From positions 496,001 to 560,000 of the forward strand of contig JAGKQI010000046.1 in assembly GCA_018806915.1 (NCBI GenBank): a stretch of 64,000 bases of DNA, given 5' to 3'. The first letter of the stretch is position 1. Every line of letters begins with the position of its first letter. Source of the stretch: Phytophthora colocasiae (taxonomy: Eukaryota > Oomycota > Peronosporomycetes > Peronosporales > Peronosporaceae). Of the stretch, positions 33,457 through 45,239 are shown one piece after another. The position numbers and the translations under genes are program-made. The notes beneath the pieces were generated by a model that ran no database searches, was not told the origin of the DNA, and saw nothing but the letters and a program-made list of their open reading frames with translations.

Positions 33457-34770
33457 ATGGAATACCTGTCGTCCTCCACGAATCCAAACAACCAAGATAG
33501 TTTACCGTCGGAAGCGCTGCAAAGCGCGCACGATGAGAGTGTCGCCTGTGTGAGGACGCCTACACAACTACACACTAGTGCTACAGAGTTTGGGGATGAT
33601 AATGAATTCACAGGGATGGACTCTAGCCAACGAACTCGCAAGAAGCAGAAGGTGGAATCAAACGACTACCAGTCACAGATTGACAAGCTGCAACAGGAAA
33701 TTGCAGATGTCAAGGAACGATTGGCTTCCCCAGAGCAAAATTCTTCAAACGCGGCCCACGCGCTTGGGAAAAGCTGCATCGAGGCGAAACAGGTTGCAGA
33801 TACGATGCAACGTAAGTTGGCGGAACATTCTCACTGGTTACAACGCGTTAGTACCTTGATTGAGACGGCTCCACTTTTCGCTTTTGCTGTGGGGGCGAGC
33901 GGAGATACCCGACCAGGACCAGACGCAAACTTGCAACGTAGTATGGAAGCATTAGATGAATGGCGTGGGGAATCAAAGGATAAGCCGCACCCTCGATTGA
34001 TCTTGGACGAGCGTTTGCGCGCGGCCGTGAAAATTTGTCAGGATAATGCATCCAGGCTCGTGCAGGACGCAACTGAGAACCCAACCACATTTCAATTATC
34101 ACTGGAATTCGATTCACACGGATGGAAAATAGCGACGGCGATCTTAATGAACGACCACATTGGTTTTCGCTGTCACCGCGTGCTTCCTGCTGAGTTAAGT
34201 TGCAAGGCAAAAGAAGTGGCAATGGCGTTTTGGAGCTTCGTTGAGCGTGACGACATCTTTCGAACTTTCGTGCCACTTGTACAGGACTCTATAGTGACCC
34301 ATCAGGAGACGGACTGTTCACTTTCCTGTCGAGTGTTGCTTCTGTCACAAGAAATGAGCCAACAGGCCGTAGCGACAGTCGAGTCGATCAGTTCGAACCA
34401 AGATGAAGAGGGACCCTGGATGATTGCCATGGAGGCTGTACATGATCATTACCTGTGCACGTTCGCGGCGGACGCTTCAGGAGACTCCGTGATCCCGAAC
34501 ACCGCCCCTCCTGTTAAACTTGATCTCGGCCTTCAAATGAGCAAACTCAACATGCACAACAAGTTCCTCTTTGGTGTTCGCGTGAGCAAGACGGACGAAG
34601 GCGTAGATATCTTCATTGCTGGGTCAGCACGATTTGACCTTCCGTGTTATCGTGATCCAGCGTTCGACTTGCTACAGCATTTTGTCTCGTACTTGCCTGT
34701 CTACGAGGACCTGCATTTGACCCCGCTTGGTGATAATCAGGAAAGAGCTCTGGCGGACGTACTGTCGTAA
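33457..34770 (+). CDS. bZIP-like / coiled-coil protein with C-terminal START-like region
   Basis: 437 residues in one exon. Residues ~57-95 have a basic stretch (RTRKKQKVE) followed by a heptad-like helix (QIDKLQQEIADVKERL). This resembles a short basic-leucine-zipper and would suit DNA binding or dimerisation in the nucleus. Residues ~180-430 form an alpha/beta domain resembling the divergent START-like region often found C-terminal to bZIP-like segments in oomycete proteins; this second call is weak. The start at 33457 lies in the context GCCATGG. A broken copy of the first 40% lies directly upstream. The convergent neighbour ends only 43 bp after its stop. Confidence 0.65.
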   Translation: MEYLSSSTNPNNQDSLPSEALQSAHDESVACVRTPTQLHTSATEFGDDNEFTGMDSSQRTRKKQKVESNDYQSQIDKLQQEIADVKERLASPEQNSSNAAHALGKSCIEAKQVADTMQRKLAEHSHWLQRVSTLIETAPLFAFAVGASGDTRPGPDANLQRSMEALDEWRGESKDKPHPRLILDERLRAAVKICQDNASRLVQDATENPTTFQLSLEFDSHGWKIATAILMNDHIGFRCHRVLPAELSCKAKEVAMAFWSFVERDDIFRTFVPLVQDSIVTHQETDCSLSCRVLLLSQEMSQQAVATVESISSNQDEEGPWMIAMEAVHDHYLCTFAADASGDSVIPNTAPPVKLDLGLQMSKLNMHNKFLFGVRVSKTDEGVDIFIAGSARFDLPCYRDPAFDLLQHFVSYLPVYEDLHLTPLGDNQERALADVLS

Positions 34771-34813
34771 GTCAAATTACTCTTTCTATTTCTTTCTATG
34801 TAGTCTTGTCGAC

Positions 34814-37800
34814 TTAATCGGTCTCTGATCTCCATTTGCCAGTGCGATTTCTTAACTCGTTGGCTTCTTCTTCATCTTCCCAAAAAACAGCGGGGGTGCT
34901 GGGGGTAGTAGGAGACAGGAGAGGAGCAATCATCGTTTTCGTTGATTCCGCCAGAGTTTGGGAGAGCCACGCCAGTAGGACATGCATAATGTCATGATGC
35001 AATTCACTCAGATCAATGAGCTCCTTGGTCGCGATCTCGAAGAGTGTGCAACGGCCTAAACTTGTGGCTGAGTCGTGTGCGGTTGAGTTGAGCACAAAAG
35101 ACTACGACAAAAGTCGATACAAAAGTGAGCTCATATAACTCAATAGCATCCAGCGGGATACGTACCTCTTCTCCAAAACAATCTCCGGCGTGTAGCTTAA
35201 TCGACCGAGTAGAGATATCCGACTCTCTTTGCGTACTCATAATCTCCACTGTACCATCGATGATAACGTACACGCAGTCGATCTTCGTACCGCTGGAATA
35301 CAGCACGTCACCATGGCTAAGCACCATCACTCGAGATAACTGAGCTACCAGTGAGACCTTGTCATCGTCGAGATTCCGCATCAAATGAGATGCCTTCAAA
35401 TGAATCGACTTCTCAAAAGTTGTATAGTCCGCAGGGTCTGGCATGGTGAGCAATCCTTTTGAAGCCAACGTACCAGAACTCCAGCTCCGTCCAATTGGAG
35501 GCGAATTGCTCAAGCTTCGACGGCGGCCTCTTGCCCCCGGGAGCGACAATGGGATCCCACGAGTAGTACTTCTTGAACGACCGACGTTGTACAAGAACGA
35601 TTTCGCTGCACGATCAACTGAAAGAGCTGCCTTGATGTTGCTGGTAAGCGACTCGGTAATTTTGAGCATTGGGTTGTTTCCTTCGTTCGCCGAATGCACT
35701 GCTTCCGCGGTCAAGGACGCCCTTCGATCACGTCGAGGGAGGCTTCCTGACTGTGCAATCGCGCGAAGTGGCTGGAGAACAGCAGAGACAACAATCAGTA
35801 CACTATTTCGATCTTCATCCCTTCAGTTTTTCCTTACCTCGAAGTACAGCAATTGGAGAGAAGAGGCCACGGCGTTGAGAACACCGCGTGACACTTGCGG
35901 CGTCTCCTTTATCAGTGCGTCTAGCTCTTCCCGTGATATACTGAGCAAAATACAATCTTCGAGCGCAGTAGCCGACGATATGTGGGTTCCAGCATGAAGG
36001 GAGTGTTGCAGTAGAGCAGCTTGGCCAACGCATGTGCCGAACCCTAGCTCTGCTAAAATCCTCCGCTCCTTGTGAAGCTGAACAGTGCCCGTCGCAACAA
36101 CGTACATAGCGGAAGCTATCCTCAAAACATGCTTAGCTCACTTCCACTAACATGTAGAAAGCAGAATCGTACCGATATCACCCTCGACTGCGAATGTCTC
36201 TCCACGTTTCACAGGTATCGGCACGAAGTGGTGCGATATCGCCCGCAAAATACTAAGCGCGCAAACATTCTCGAACAGCGATGACACACGAAGGCAGTTC
36301 GCTACCTGCAACGTTGGTGTTAAGAACGCACTACAACCCTTCGAAAACTACCAAAACGTACCGCAATTCGAGAAAGCAATGGAGGTTCACAGTCTTTGAG
36401 AATGGCAACAGACTCATACGGAAGAACTTCAGGGAGACTAAAATCCACACAGCAAGTACGAATAAGGTCCCTTGTTACCCAAAGCAAAAGAAAAGCATGC
36501 GTACCCGTGGTAGGTCTCAATTAAGAGCTCCTTAGTCATTTCGTGGTTGAGCAAGCTCGGGATAATTTCATCCTGGAAAATCAGCTTTGCTTCTTCACTG
36601 AGATGTTTGGCGTGATTCCCAGCAATGTGAAGGAAATACTGAAGAGCAAGAGCTGACAGTTCCAGCTCCGTTTCCTGGTCTTTCATGACATCTAACAAGA
36701 TGTCGACTCCATCTTTCTCACCGAATAACTCTTCAATGTTCTTTACCATCTGCAAATCAGTTAGATATGCGTTAGGACGAACAACAAGCCAGTATCATAA
36801 TATAATGATCGAACCTTTGATGCTGCTTTCGTTGTCGATAACTTTGGAAAAAGCAACGGCAGCACTAGCCCTTTGTAGGACGAGGGTAATAAATTTTCCA
36901 GAACTTCTTGGATAGCAGAGTGCACTTGGTCCAAATCCGACTGCAACCCTTCCAAAATCACAGCGACATCAAATTCCTTCGGAAATCCCGTAGAGAGAAG
37001 CTTGAGTAATAGACGGAGAGTATCTTTGACGCTATGTTCGACGTGCTGCAGCAATAGAGGAGAGGTTTCCTCGATGTTAGTCGCTGTTCTTGGGCAAATT
37101 TGGAAGAACAGCTCCAACACATGACGCATTTCATGAGCCTCACGAATCTTGATACTCAGTGCGTGGTGGATGGGGTCCATTAGCTGCGAGAAGGAGTTCA
37201 TAGTCTTTTCATCCGTTGATGAAATCTACATAAACAAACGATTAGATTGACTTCCCCACCATGACGACATTAGCTACTAGTCTTACCAACGACAATAGCG
37301 CATCAACAACCAGCTCTTCCATGACCACATCTTTCCCAAAGAGGTGATGCAAAACGTCCGTGTTGCTGGCAACCTCTTCATTTTTTTCTTCCGATGACTT
37401 TGATGCCACTAACAGTGTGTCAATCAAGTGGAGCAAGAAATCTAGCTTATCTTCCAACGGGAAATCACCAAGATCTAGCACTTTGAGTGCTCCGGCCAGT
37501 CCCTCTCTCTTATTGTGTATCCGGTCCGAAGCTAAGGCGTAGTTGCTTAGCCCTTGCGTAGGTACTCGCAACATCTCTTCCGTATATTGGCAAAGAGGGC
37601 CCCACAATGCGGTTGGTTCGAAGCCTTTCAGCGCTGCTACAATTTGAGAGCGGATCACTGAGTTCGAGAGATGTTTCATTAGAGCTGGGATCAGCATTCG
37701 AGAGTTGCGAGAGCTGTTTGAACAGCACTCGACTGCAGCTTGAACAATTTGAGGCGACGAATGATGAAGTAGATACACCAGGAATCCATCTCCGAGAAGC

Positions 37801-40068
37801 TCTGGGAGTTCCTTACCCACAATTTTCAATCCCACCACCCGTGACTCCAATACCTAAACAGAATAAATAACATTGTCAGATCTACAGGGTTTTCCAGCTG
37901 ATACGACACATAGTACTTACCTGTTCTTCATGTAGCAATCGCTGAAGAATAACGTTCGCTTCTTCGTCCATCCACTCAGATAACCGCAATAAAGCTACTG
38001 CCGCACACACCACAGTCGATTTATCTTCGTCACCATTACGAAGAAGCTTGTGAAGCATCTCCGAGCACTGGTCTACGTTCATGTTGAACTTTTCGTAGCC
38101 ACAGGCCAAGATGGCTGCGACGCGTAGCTGCCTTGGAACTACAACGGATTTGTCCTTGACAAGCATCATTAGATCCATCGTGTTGAAAATTCCAGTAGGA
38201 AATGTGCTGGCATCCGGGAGCAAATAGGATTCTTGTGCATGAAGCACAAAATCTCGTTTTGCTGCTGTATGGAGATTCAACAGACGTAGTTTCGTATGCA
38301 TTGGTGTAAGAGGTTCACCATCCCTATTTTTCTTGTAAAACAACGCTCGCAATTCCTGTAGACACAAAGAAAAACATTAGAATAGGTATTCACACTACCT
38401 TTTTCACTTATCGATGTTTACCTGGGAGAAGAGCCCAATGTGCTCATGGGACAGTGAGCTCAACACAAAGTTGGCTTGATTCTGCTCCCCGTTCACCAAT
38501 GTTTCCTTCACCAAAAGGATCTACATTCATACCAGAATATATACAATTAGTCAATTACTACTTGAAGTACAAATAATCCGGTGATGCAGGTTGTACCTGA
38601 TCCGGTGTGAAGTCAACGAGTGGAGATGTCAAATCCAGGTATCCTTGTCGTAATGAAGCGTAAAACTCCGACGCATACGACTTCCTCGCTGCAAGTGCGT
38701 CTACAAACCAAGCTGCTGAAGTTGCGATCATAATAACACTAAAAACAAATCCATTAAGTCAAATAAAAATATTCTTTCAAATGAATAAGCAAATTACTTA
38801 CCTTGACGAGGACCCTCCGATGAACTGAACAACTAAGCCCGCAGTCAGAAACATTGACAAAACCGCACCGAAAATCCTTGAGAGCGAGCGGAATGGACCA
38901 CACACGAAGTTCTGAAATCTGCCACGTTCACTCTCGTTAAATGGCAACCACAGCAATTGTCTTGCTGGGTTAAAAATCGCTTGAGAGACAGCGTTGTAAA
39001 GCGCTCGCGTGAAAATCAATGAGTAAGCAGACTATTCACAAACCACAATGATCAGAAACTCAATGCAAAAGCAAACAAAAAAACCAAACAACTTACCGTC
39101 GAAACGTAAGTCGATGTTCCAAACAGGAAAATGGTCACTGGAAGCATAGCGATACCGTACATTACCCCGAAATGTGTGAAGAATGGTCCCGATAGTAACT
39201 GCATCGGGATCATGAGAAAGCTCTGCAATCCGTTGATCATTGACAATGAGGCTTTTACCTCCTCCTCAGGTTGCAGTGACACAACCGACAGCGTCGTATT
39301 ATCCACGAGCACACGCATCACAGTGGCCAACATGTCGAAGAAGCAGATGTGCTTCAAATAGGTCCTGGCCTGAATGTCAGTGATAATTGCAGCGGCTGCA
39401 GGATCTCCAGGTTTCGTCGAATCTTGTCTGCTCCTGCTTTTACCCGTTGCAGTACTTGAACCTGATCCTGCAGATGCAAAATGCTCTGCAGACAATAGTA
39501 AAACCCCAGCGATGAAGAAGAGCATCCCAGAGGATACCAGTAAGTTGAACTCCGTCGGTAGTTGCCGGTTCTGGATAGCTGGTAGGACCACGAAGCTCGC
39601 TAATAGGCTGCCGAAGGTCGATCCGAACGTAATTACCCCGAAGAACTTCTTCGATTGGGCCACGTCAAATGCTTTAGCACATAAGTCCCAGAACTGTTGA
39701 GTTAACCATTGGGCCTGCACTTCAAGCCACAAGTAGAGTAGGACCGAAGTTGCACGAGCCAATGACGGGGCAGCTAAGGAGACACACGTCAGGACGAGTA
39801 GGATGGAACCTAGGATTAAGGGGCTGATCGCGTAAAACAGGCCAGGACGCACACCTCGCGCTGCTAATTTGTCCACTAATTGCGTGGCCAATGTCAAAGC
39901 GTAGGCTGTAGTAAGGGATAAAGCCAGCGTAAGCGCCGCCACACTAGAAGCTGCATAGGACCTTAAGAAGATGGCGTCACGAGAGATCGCCCCAAGCACA
40001 GAAGCGCAGCACTGCAACGTCCAGAGCGCGCAGAAGAAGCCCACGCGCCGAAGCAATTCCGCATCCAT
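34814..40068 (-). CDS. ATP/ADP-carrier-like transporter fused to helical repeats and two cNMP-binding domains
   Basis: Thirteen exons, read leftward: 40068-39097, 39031-38802, 38738-38597, 38520-38422, 38355-37921, 37853-37287, 37225-36815, 36749-36505, 36437-36362, 36305-36173, 36115-35838, 35771-35166, 35101-34814. They total 4,482 bp, an exact frame of 1,493 residues, with GT-AG at every junction. Residues 1-~440 are a multi-helix membrane domain like the nucleotide transporter (NTT/TLC) family, with ISRDAIFLRSYA and QQFWDLCAKAFD..KKFFG. Residues ~450-1030 are helical, HEAT/ARM-like. Residues ~1070-1185 hold a cNMP-binding domain (MYVVATGTVQL, GFGTCVGQAALL) and ~1290-1400 a second one (VYVIIDGTVEIM, HAGDCFGEE). 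Transport gated by a cyclic nucleotide or other small ligand is inferred. The canonical PRTAL-type phosphate cassette is not obvious in either domain, so cAMP binding is uncertain. Confidence 0.8.
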
Positions 40069-40088
40069 CGTAGCGACGACTTGTCTGG

Positions 40089-40145
40089 AATAAATTACAG
40101 CAAAATAAATTACATCGGATAAATTACAGCAAATAAATTACAGCA
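40089..40145. repeat. short tandem repeat, TAAATTAC core
   Basis: Four near-tandem copies of a ~14-bp unit (ATAAATTACAGCAAA and variants) lie in the spacer between the divergent transporter-fusion and small-protein genes. Confidence 0.6.
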
Positions 40146-40221
40146 TTCTTTGCGTTCATTATTCTAACTGCTCCAGTGTGCTACAAGCAAAGAAGTTGAA
40201 GTTTACCTGTTCGATTTGGCG

Positions 40222-40461
40222 ATGAACATCAAGTTGACCATCACTTGGGCCATTGTTGCAGTTGCAATTGCAGCTCAAGAGAAGGACGAAGAAGTGAAGC
40301 CGTGTACGCTGCACTCGACAAGTTCCAGCTTCGATAGCGACGGAAACGACAGTTCATTGACTGAATCCGGCACGATTTCAATTGGCAACAAGGTGCTTAA
40401 CATCGTGGACGAAGGCAACACCATGACTATCGGCGACGTCAAGCTCAGGATTTTTGGTTAG
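40222..40461 (+). CDS. small predicted secreted protein
   Basis: 79 residues from the ATG at 40222. The N-terminus MNIKLTITWAIVAVAIAAQ is a clear signal-peptide-like segment. The mature part is acidic, Ser-rich and has one Cys, ending in short beta-like repeats (GTISIGNKVLNIV, NTMTIGDVKLRI). No RXLR, LFLAK or other effector motif is present. Function unknown; a secreted apoplastic or cell-wall protein is possible. The size makes it a moderate call, supported by the signal peptide and spacing from neighbours. Confidence 0.5.
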   Translation: MNIKLTITWAIVAVAIAAQEKDEEVKPCTLHSTSSSFDSDGNDSSLTESGTISIGNKVLNIVDEGNTMTIGDVKLRIFG

Positions 40462-40560
40462 ATACTCTAACAACGGAAATATATACTCAACTTGAGTAGT
40501 AGCATTGTATTTCCTTACGCAGCCCCAGAGCGCTTAGCCAATGCACCAAACACGGAATTC

Positions 40561-41236
40561 GGTCGGGCCAACAACGTCGATGGAGAATCGAATTCAGCCA
40601 CGCGACCAGCGTCCATCACGGCAATCTTGTCGCAGTGCATGATCGTGTTGATACGGTGCGCGATGATCAGCACCGTCTTGTCCTCGAACATCTCCTGGAT
40701 GGTGGTCTGGATGAGAGCGTCCGTGGCCGTGTCGACATTGGCAGTGGCTTCGTCCAGCACCACCACTTTACTGTCCTTGAGCAATGCGCGACCAATGCAG
40801 ATGAGTTGACGTTGACCCACCGACAGGTTGTCTCCTCCTTCAGCCACCTCGAAGTCCAGACCTGCTCCCCAACGACGAAGACTGTCGGCCATGTGCACCT
40901 GCTTGAGGACGTGCCAGATGCGCTCGTCCGAGTACTCGTGGAACGGGTCGAGGTTTTCACGGAGGGGTCCACTGAAGAGCACGGGATCTTGTGGGATGAT
41001 GGCGAGGCTGCGTCGTAGTTCACGCAGGTTGATGGTGGCGATGTCGACGTCGTCGATGAGCACGCGTCCGCTGTCGAAGTCGCAGATACGGAAGAGTGCA
41101 ATCATGAGGGATGATTTCCCTGCTCCAGTACGTCCACAGATACCGACCTTCTCTCCAGCTGCGATGTCCATATCCACTCCACGTAGTACAAGTGGCAGTT
41201 CCGGTCGGTATCGGAGACAAAGCTGGTCGAACTGAA
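40561..41236 (-). repeat. NBD2 tract shared with ABC 2 and ABC 3
   Basis: About 676 bp are almost identical in DNA to 51536-52212 and 62280-62966, including third codon positions, while the flanking TMD2 sequence is clearly diverged. Confidence 0.85.
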
Positions 41237-41801
41237 TCGAGCCACGAAGGGGCCATACTTGATGCGTCTTGTTATCAGTAAGCTCCTCCTGAAGCAATTC
41301 AGCCACGGTTGCAGTATCTGCCTCGCTTTCAATCTGACGGAAGAACAGCAAACGCTCAACACTTGTCATGGCATTGTCTGTGCGATCAACTGAGCGCATG
41401 ACCCATTGCACCATCGACGTAAGCATGAGCGAGTATGTGAGTGACAATCCTGATGTCAACGAGCCAACAGATCCAGCGGTGGCTACGAGATAAAGCGTGA
41501 CGACGAAGATGATGACAACGGACAGTAAATCGAGTCGAGTAGCCAGCCAGCGACTAGCAGCCCAGTACGTGAAGTACAGGTTGGAGTTGGCGTCCACTAC
41601 CCGTCGATTCTGCTCGATAAAGTTCTGTTCCATACGGAAAGCTCGGATCTTGGCGAGGCCTGACAGTGTTTCGCTGAAGAGATTATACACTGGTGTCCGA
41701 GTGACGCCTTCCAGTCGCTTGATCTCGCTCGAGGTCTTCTTAAAGTACTGTCCGATGAAGAGAAACACCCCAAAAATCGGGATATACGTCAAAGCAATCC
41801 A

Positions 41802-41842
41802 ATACGAAGCAAAAGCTGAGAGTCTCAGCTTTTGCTTCGTAT
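41802..41842. repeat. 41-bp perfect palindrome (fold-back insertion)
   Basis: Two 20-bp arms, ATACGAAGCAAAAGCTGAGA at 41802-41821 and its exact reverse complement at 41823-41842, surround a single G. The right arm side is native TMD2 coding sequence copied in reverse; the net gain is 31 bp, which shifts frame in ABC transporter 1. Confidence 0.9.
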
Positions 41843-43936
41843 CAGCCTGAGACTGCTAGCGCACCCAGAGCCAACGACACATTCTGAAGCAGTAGTTGAT
41901 ATTCCTGCGGTAGCATCGTATCCACTTGGTCCAAGTCGTTCGAGAAGCGGTTCAAGATCTGCCCCATAGGAGTCACGTCAAAGTATTTCGACACTGGAGC
42001 TCGCAAGACGCGTCGAAAGAGATCATCGTGCATGTGTTGTGATGAACGAATACACAACTCAATCATCATCAACGCTCGACCAAACGACAGCAACGAACAG
42101 AGCACGATAAAGCCCAGGTACCACATGCCGAAATTTGTGTTGGGGTCCACGCCTCGGCGCGGCATGTTGCGAGCCCAATGGCCAGGCCACCAATCGACAA
42201 TCGTGCGAGCAGCTTGTCCTGCAATGTAGACCAAAACGATCACGATAATGACGACGATGCCATTAAATCCAGTCTCGTCGAAATAGGCTTTGTATACCTG
42301 TCCACTCACTTTGCCTTTGACACGATCTTCGGCTTTAATGAGCCGTCCCGAGGGCTTACTGGTATCATCTTCGATTGCATCTTCACTTTGATCTTTTATC
42401 ACAGCAACTTCTGCATCTTTAGCAAGCACTTCATCATTCCCATTGACACTAACGAGATCCATTGTCAACTGGGGGAACTGCATCAAAACCTGTTCATACG
42501 AGCCTTGAGAAGCAATGATACCATCTTGCATCACTATCACGTGATCAGCGCTCGGAAGTAAGTCATAGTGGCTATTCAAAACCAACAACCGAGTTTGTTC
42601 CCTTGCAAGACCAACGACACACTTGTCGAAAATTGCGTGAGCTACGTGGGGATCCACAGCACTCAGAGGATCGTCCAGAATCAACACGTCCGTCTCAGTA
42701 CGATACATCGCACGAGCAATTGCCACTCGAGCTTTTTGGCCTCCGCTCAAATTGATGCCACGTTCTCCGATCTCCGTCGAGTCTCCGTTGGGTAGAGCTT
42801 TCAGGTCCATTGCCAGTTGGGAAGCATCCAGAACTTGTGCATACCTCTCGGCGTCGTATTCTTGTTCGAAGAGGATGTTATCACGTAGTGTGGCGTTCCG
42901 AATCCATGTGTCCTGACTCACGTAGGCGATGCGTCCTCCAATGTCAAGCACACCAGAAGTGCTTGGCATTTCTCCGAGGATAGCGTTCACAAGGCTGGAT
43001 TTTCCTGCTCCAACTCGTCCAACGATCATCACAAGAGATCCACGCTCGATCTCCAAGTTGATACCTTCGAGCTGGAACCCAGACTTGGTGCTGTCGGATG
43101 AGGCATCGGGCGTTAAAACTTGTTTGTCAAGGTTTTCTTGAAATTCATTCTCAGTCGGCGTCACTATCACGAATTGTGTTGGATTTGTTGGCCACTCAAA
43201 CACTCCATCTTGAATCGAAATATGTCCCCGAATTGTAGCTTCGGCGCCGTTCTGTGCGGAGTTAAATGGTGTATTACTTGAAGACGTTGCCTCAGTAGAA
43301 GTTTCTGGTGGAATCGACGTGGCAGGGACTTCACCGGTAGCGAGGAAAGCATCAATACGCGTGTAAGCGATTTTTGCCTTGGAGAGGCCAGCAACTGCCT
43401 GTGGTAGCTGATTCAGCGGTGCACGAATATTAACCATGGCAACCAGTGTGAAGGCCTCCACGATAGTGATAGTGTGACGTATTAGCACGTACACACCCAG
43501 TGTAGCGCCTGAAAGGAATGTCGGCGTGATGAAGAGCATGACAGTATTGATCACTTGGTACGAGTGGAATTTCCTCAATAATGTCACTTTTTTCACTCGA
43601 AGTTTCTCCACTCGCTGAGCCAGAGATTCCTCCCAAGCGTAGAATTTCATCACGCGAATACCCTGCAGAGTCTCTGACGTCACTTTCACGCGTTCATCAA
43701 TGACCTTCAGTAGCTTTTTCTGCACAATGCGATCACCTTGTTGCATTGAAATGACCATAATGATAGTCAAGACGATAGCACCGGCGAGAGCAGCATAGAA
43801 GTCGAGGAGAAAACCAATTAAAACGCACGACACCACGAAGGCTAAAGGACCCATAACGAGCCACGAACCTTGTACCATGGCGGTGAAGACGCGTTCCGTA
43901 TCAACACTCATTAGCGTTAAAATCTCTCCGGTGGTG

Positions 43937-43941
43937 TACTC
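43937..43941. repeat. gypsy target-site duplication, left
   Basis: TACTC, repeated at 50631-50635 on the other side of the element; the empty site is restored when one copy is counted. Confidence 0.85.
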
Positions 43942-44452
43942 TGTGACGGAATGCTGTCGATAGCACTCCGTCGGCATTGAAGTGCAAGTTGATGCACTGT
44001 AGTGCAATCTACATATCTCTACATGTACCCACTTTGTGATTGGCTAAAACTAGATTCTGGTATTATGCCATTGTGGTTTACGCCATTCAGCTGAGACATT
44101 GAGAGAGTCTCATTGGCTGAAATTCGAGAAGGTTCTCGAAGCTTGATTATGGGACGCCCAGGAGTCAAGTCAACATTGCTACGTGGAAGTTTATAGGAAA
44201 ATCATTGGTAGATAGCCAAATCAGAAGATAGGAAAAGATAGGCTCTAGGATACATTCTACTGGATTTTTGAGAGAGCTCTGTGAGCCACCAGTTAGCTTA
44301 GGACCGTAAGAGCCTTCCTCATTTCAATTCACTTTTCAATTTACCAACAACCTCTCAGTGGCCCACCAACTGGTCACGCTCTCCCTGGGTCTTCGCTCCG
44401 CCGTCCAAGTCCGGCCTCCGCTTCCTCGCCCCCGCGCGCCTACTGTGTTACA
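43942..44452 (+). repeat. 5' LTR
   Basis: 511 bp, TG...CA ends; matches 50121-50630 throughout except for one extra T near 44380 (CGCTCTCCC versus CGCCTCCC). Confidence 0.92.
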
Positions 44453-45239
44453 TAGTAGCGCTTGTCGGGTCAAGCTTCGCTCCATCGTCCAAGGTCAGGT
44501 CTCTCGTGGGCGGCATAGCCAGAAGCGAGTAGATCCTTGGCTATTAGCACCAGCCAATTGCTGGGGAAGTGCTGAGCCTAAAGGGGTCTCTTTTGGGTTG
44601 TCTTTGGGAGAGTTCGTGCCCATCACAGGTCAGGGAATCAACTTTGAAAGGTTGGTATATCTCTGCCTAGTGCACGTAACTCTTTGGTCGCTACTAGAAG
44701 CCGGTTCAGTGCTTGGAACGCTCTTAAGTGCAGCTTTTATTTCCATCGCTCCCGGTAGCTTCCAATTTACCCTTTCTTTTGGTGTATGGGTCGGTACAAA
44801 CCGAGCCACAACAAGAGTCGTAAAAGGAAGAGTCGTGAGCTCAACTTGACAGACAGTTCTGAAACCACCTGTTGTCAAAGTTGTGCCAGACGAGCTCCTC
44901 TTCCTGATGATACGAGTCTTTTCGACTACCCTTACGACGCTGAGAAGTTCTCTAAGCTTCAAGAGGATCTGCTTAAGAATATCAAGAAGTCTCATCCCGC
45001 ATTACCCGTCGTTTCAAAGAAACTGACCAAATCGTATTGAGGACGACGCGGTTGCAGAGAGAGTCAAGGGCTTACTTAACGAGATTTTCGTCGAGCTTCG
45101 GACATCTTGAAGACATCACTACGATCAAGCTAGATCGCGAAGTAAGCAGTAGTCGTAACTAAAGAAAGGTTTTCTCCTTCTTTCATTGGATTTTTGGGTT
45201 TTATTGGATTGAGTTCGTGCTACGAAAAGTCCACTCGAA
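44453..45239 (+). other. gypsy leader between 5' LTR and gag
   Basis: 787 bp. A tRNA primer site starting TGG is not evident directly after the LTR. A basic 84-residue open frame (44786-45040, start MGRYKPSHNKSRKRKSR) lies within it and could be a small leader ORF; no family was recognised. Confidence 0.45.

Noticed and set aside
40635..41235. antisense frames opposite ABC NBD2, repeated at 51610-52252 and 62354-62993
   Set aside because: They recur only because the coding strand of NBD2 is nearly identical in three genes; shadows of codon bias.
44453..44475. gypsy tRNA primer-binding site
   Set aside because: Sequence after the 5' LTR does not start with TGG, so no tRNA match could be assigned by eye.
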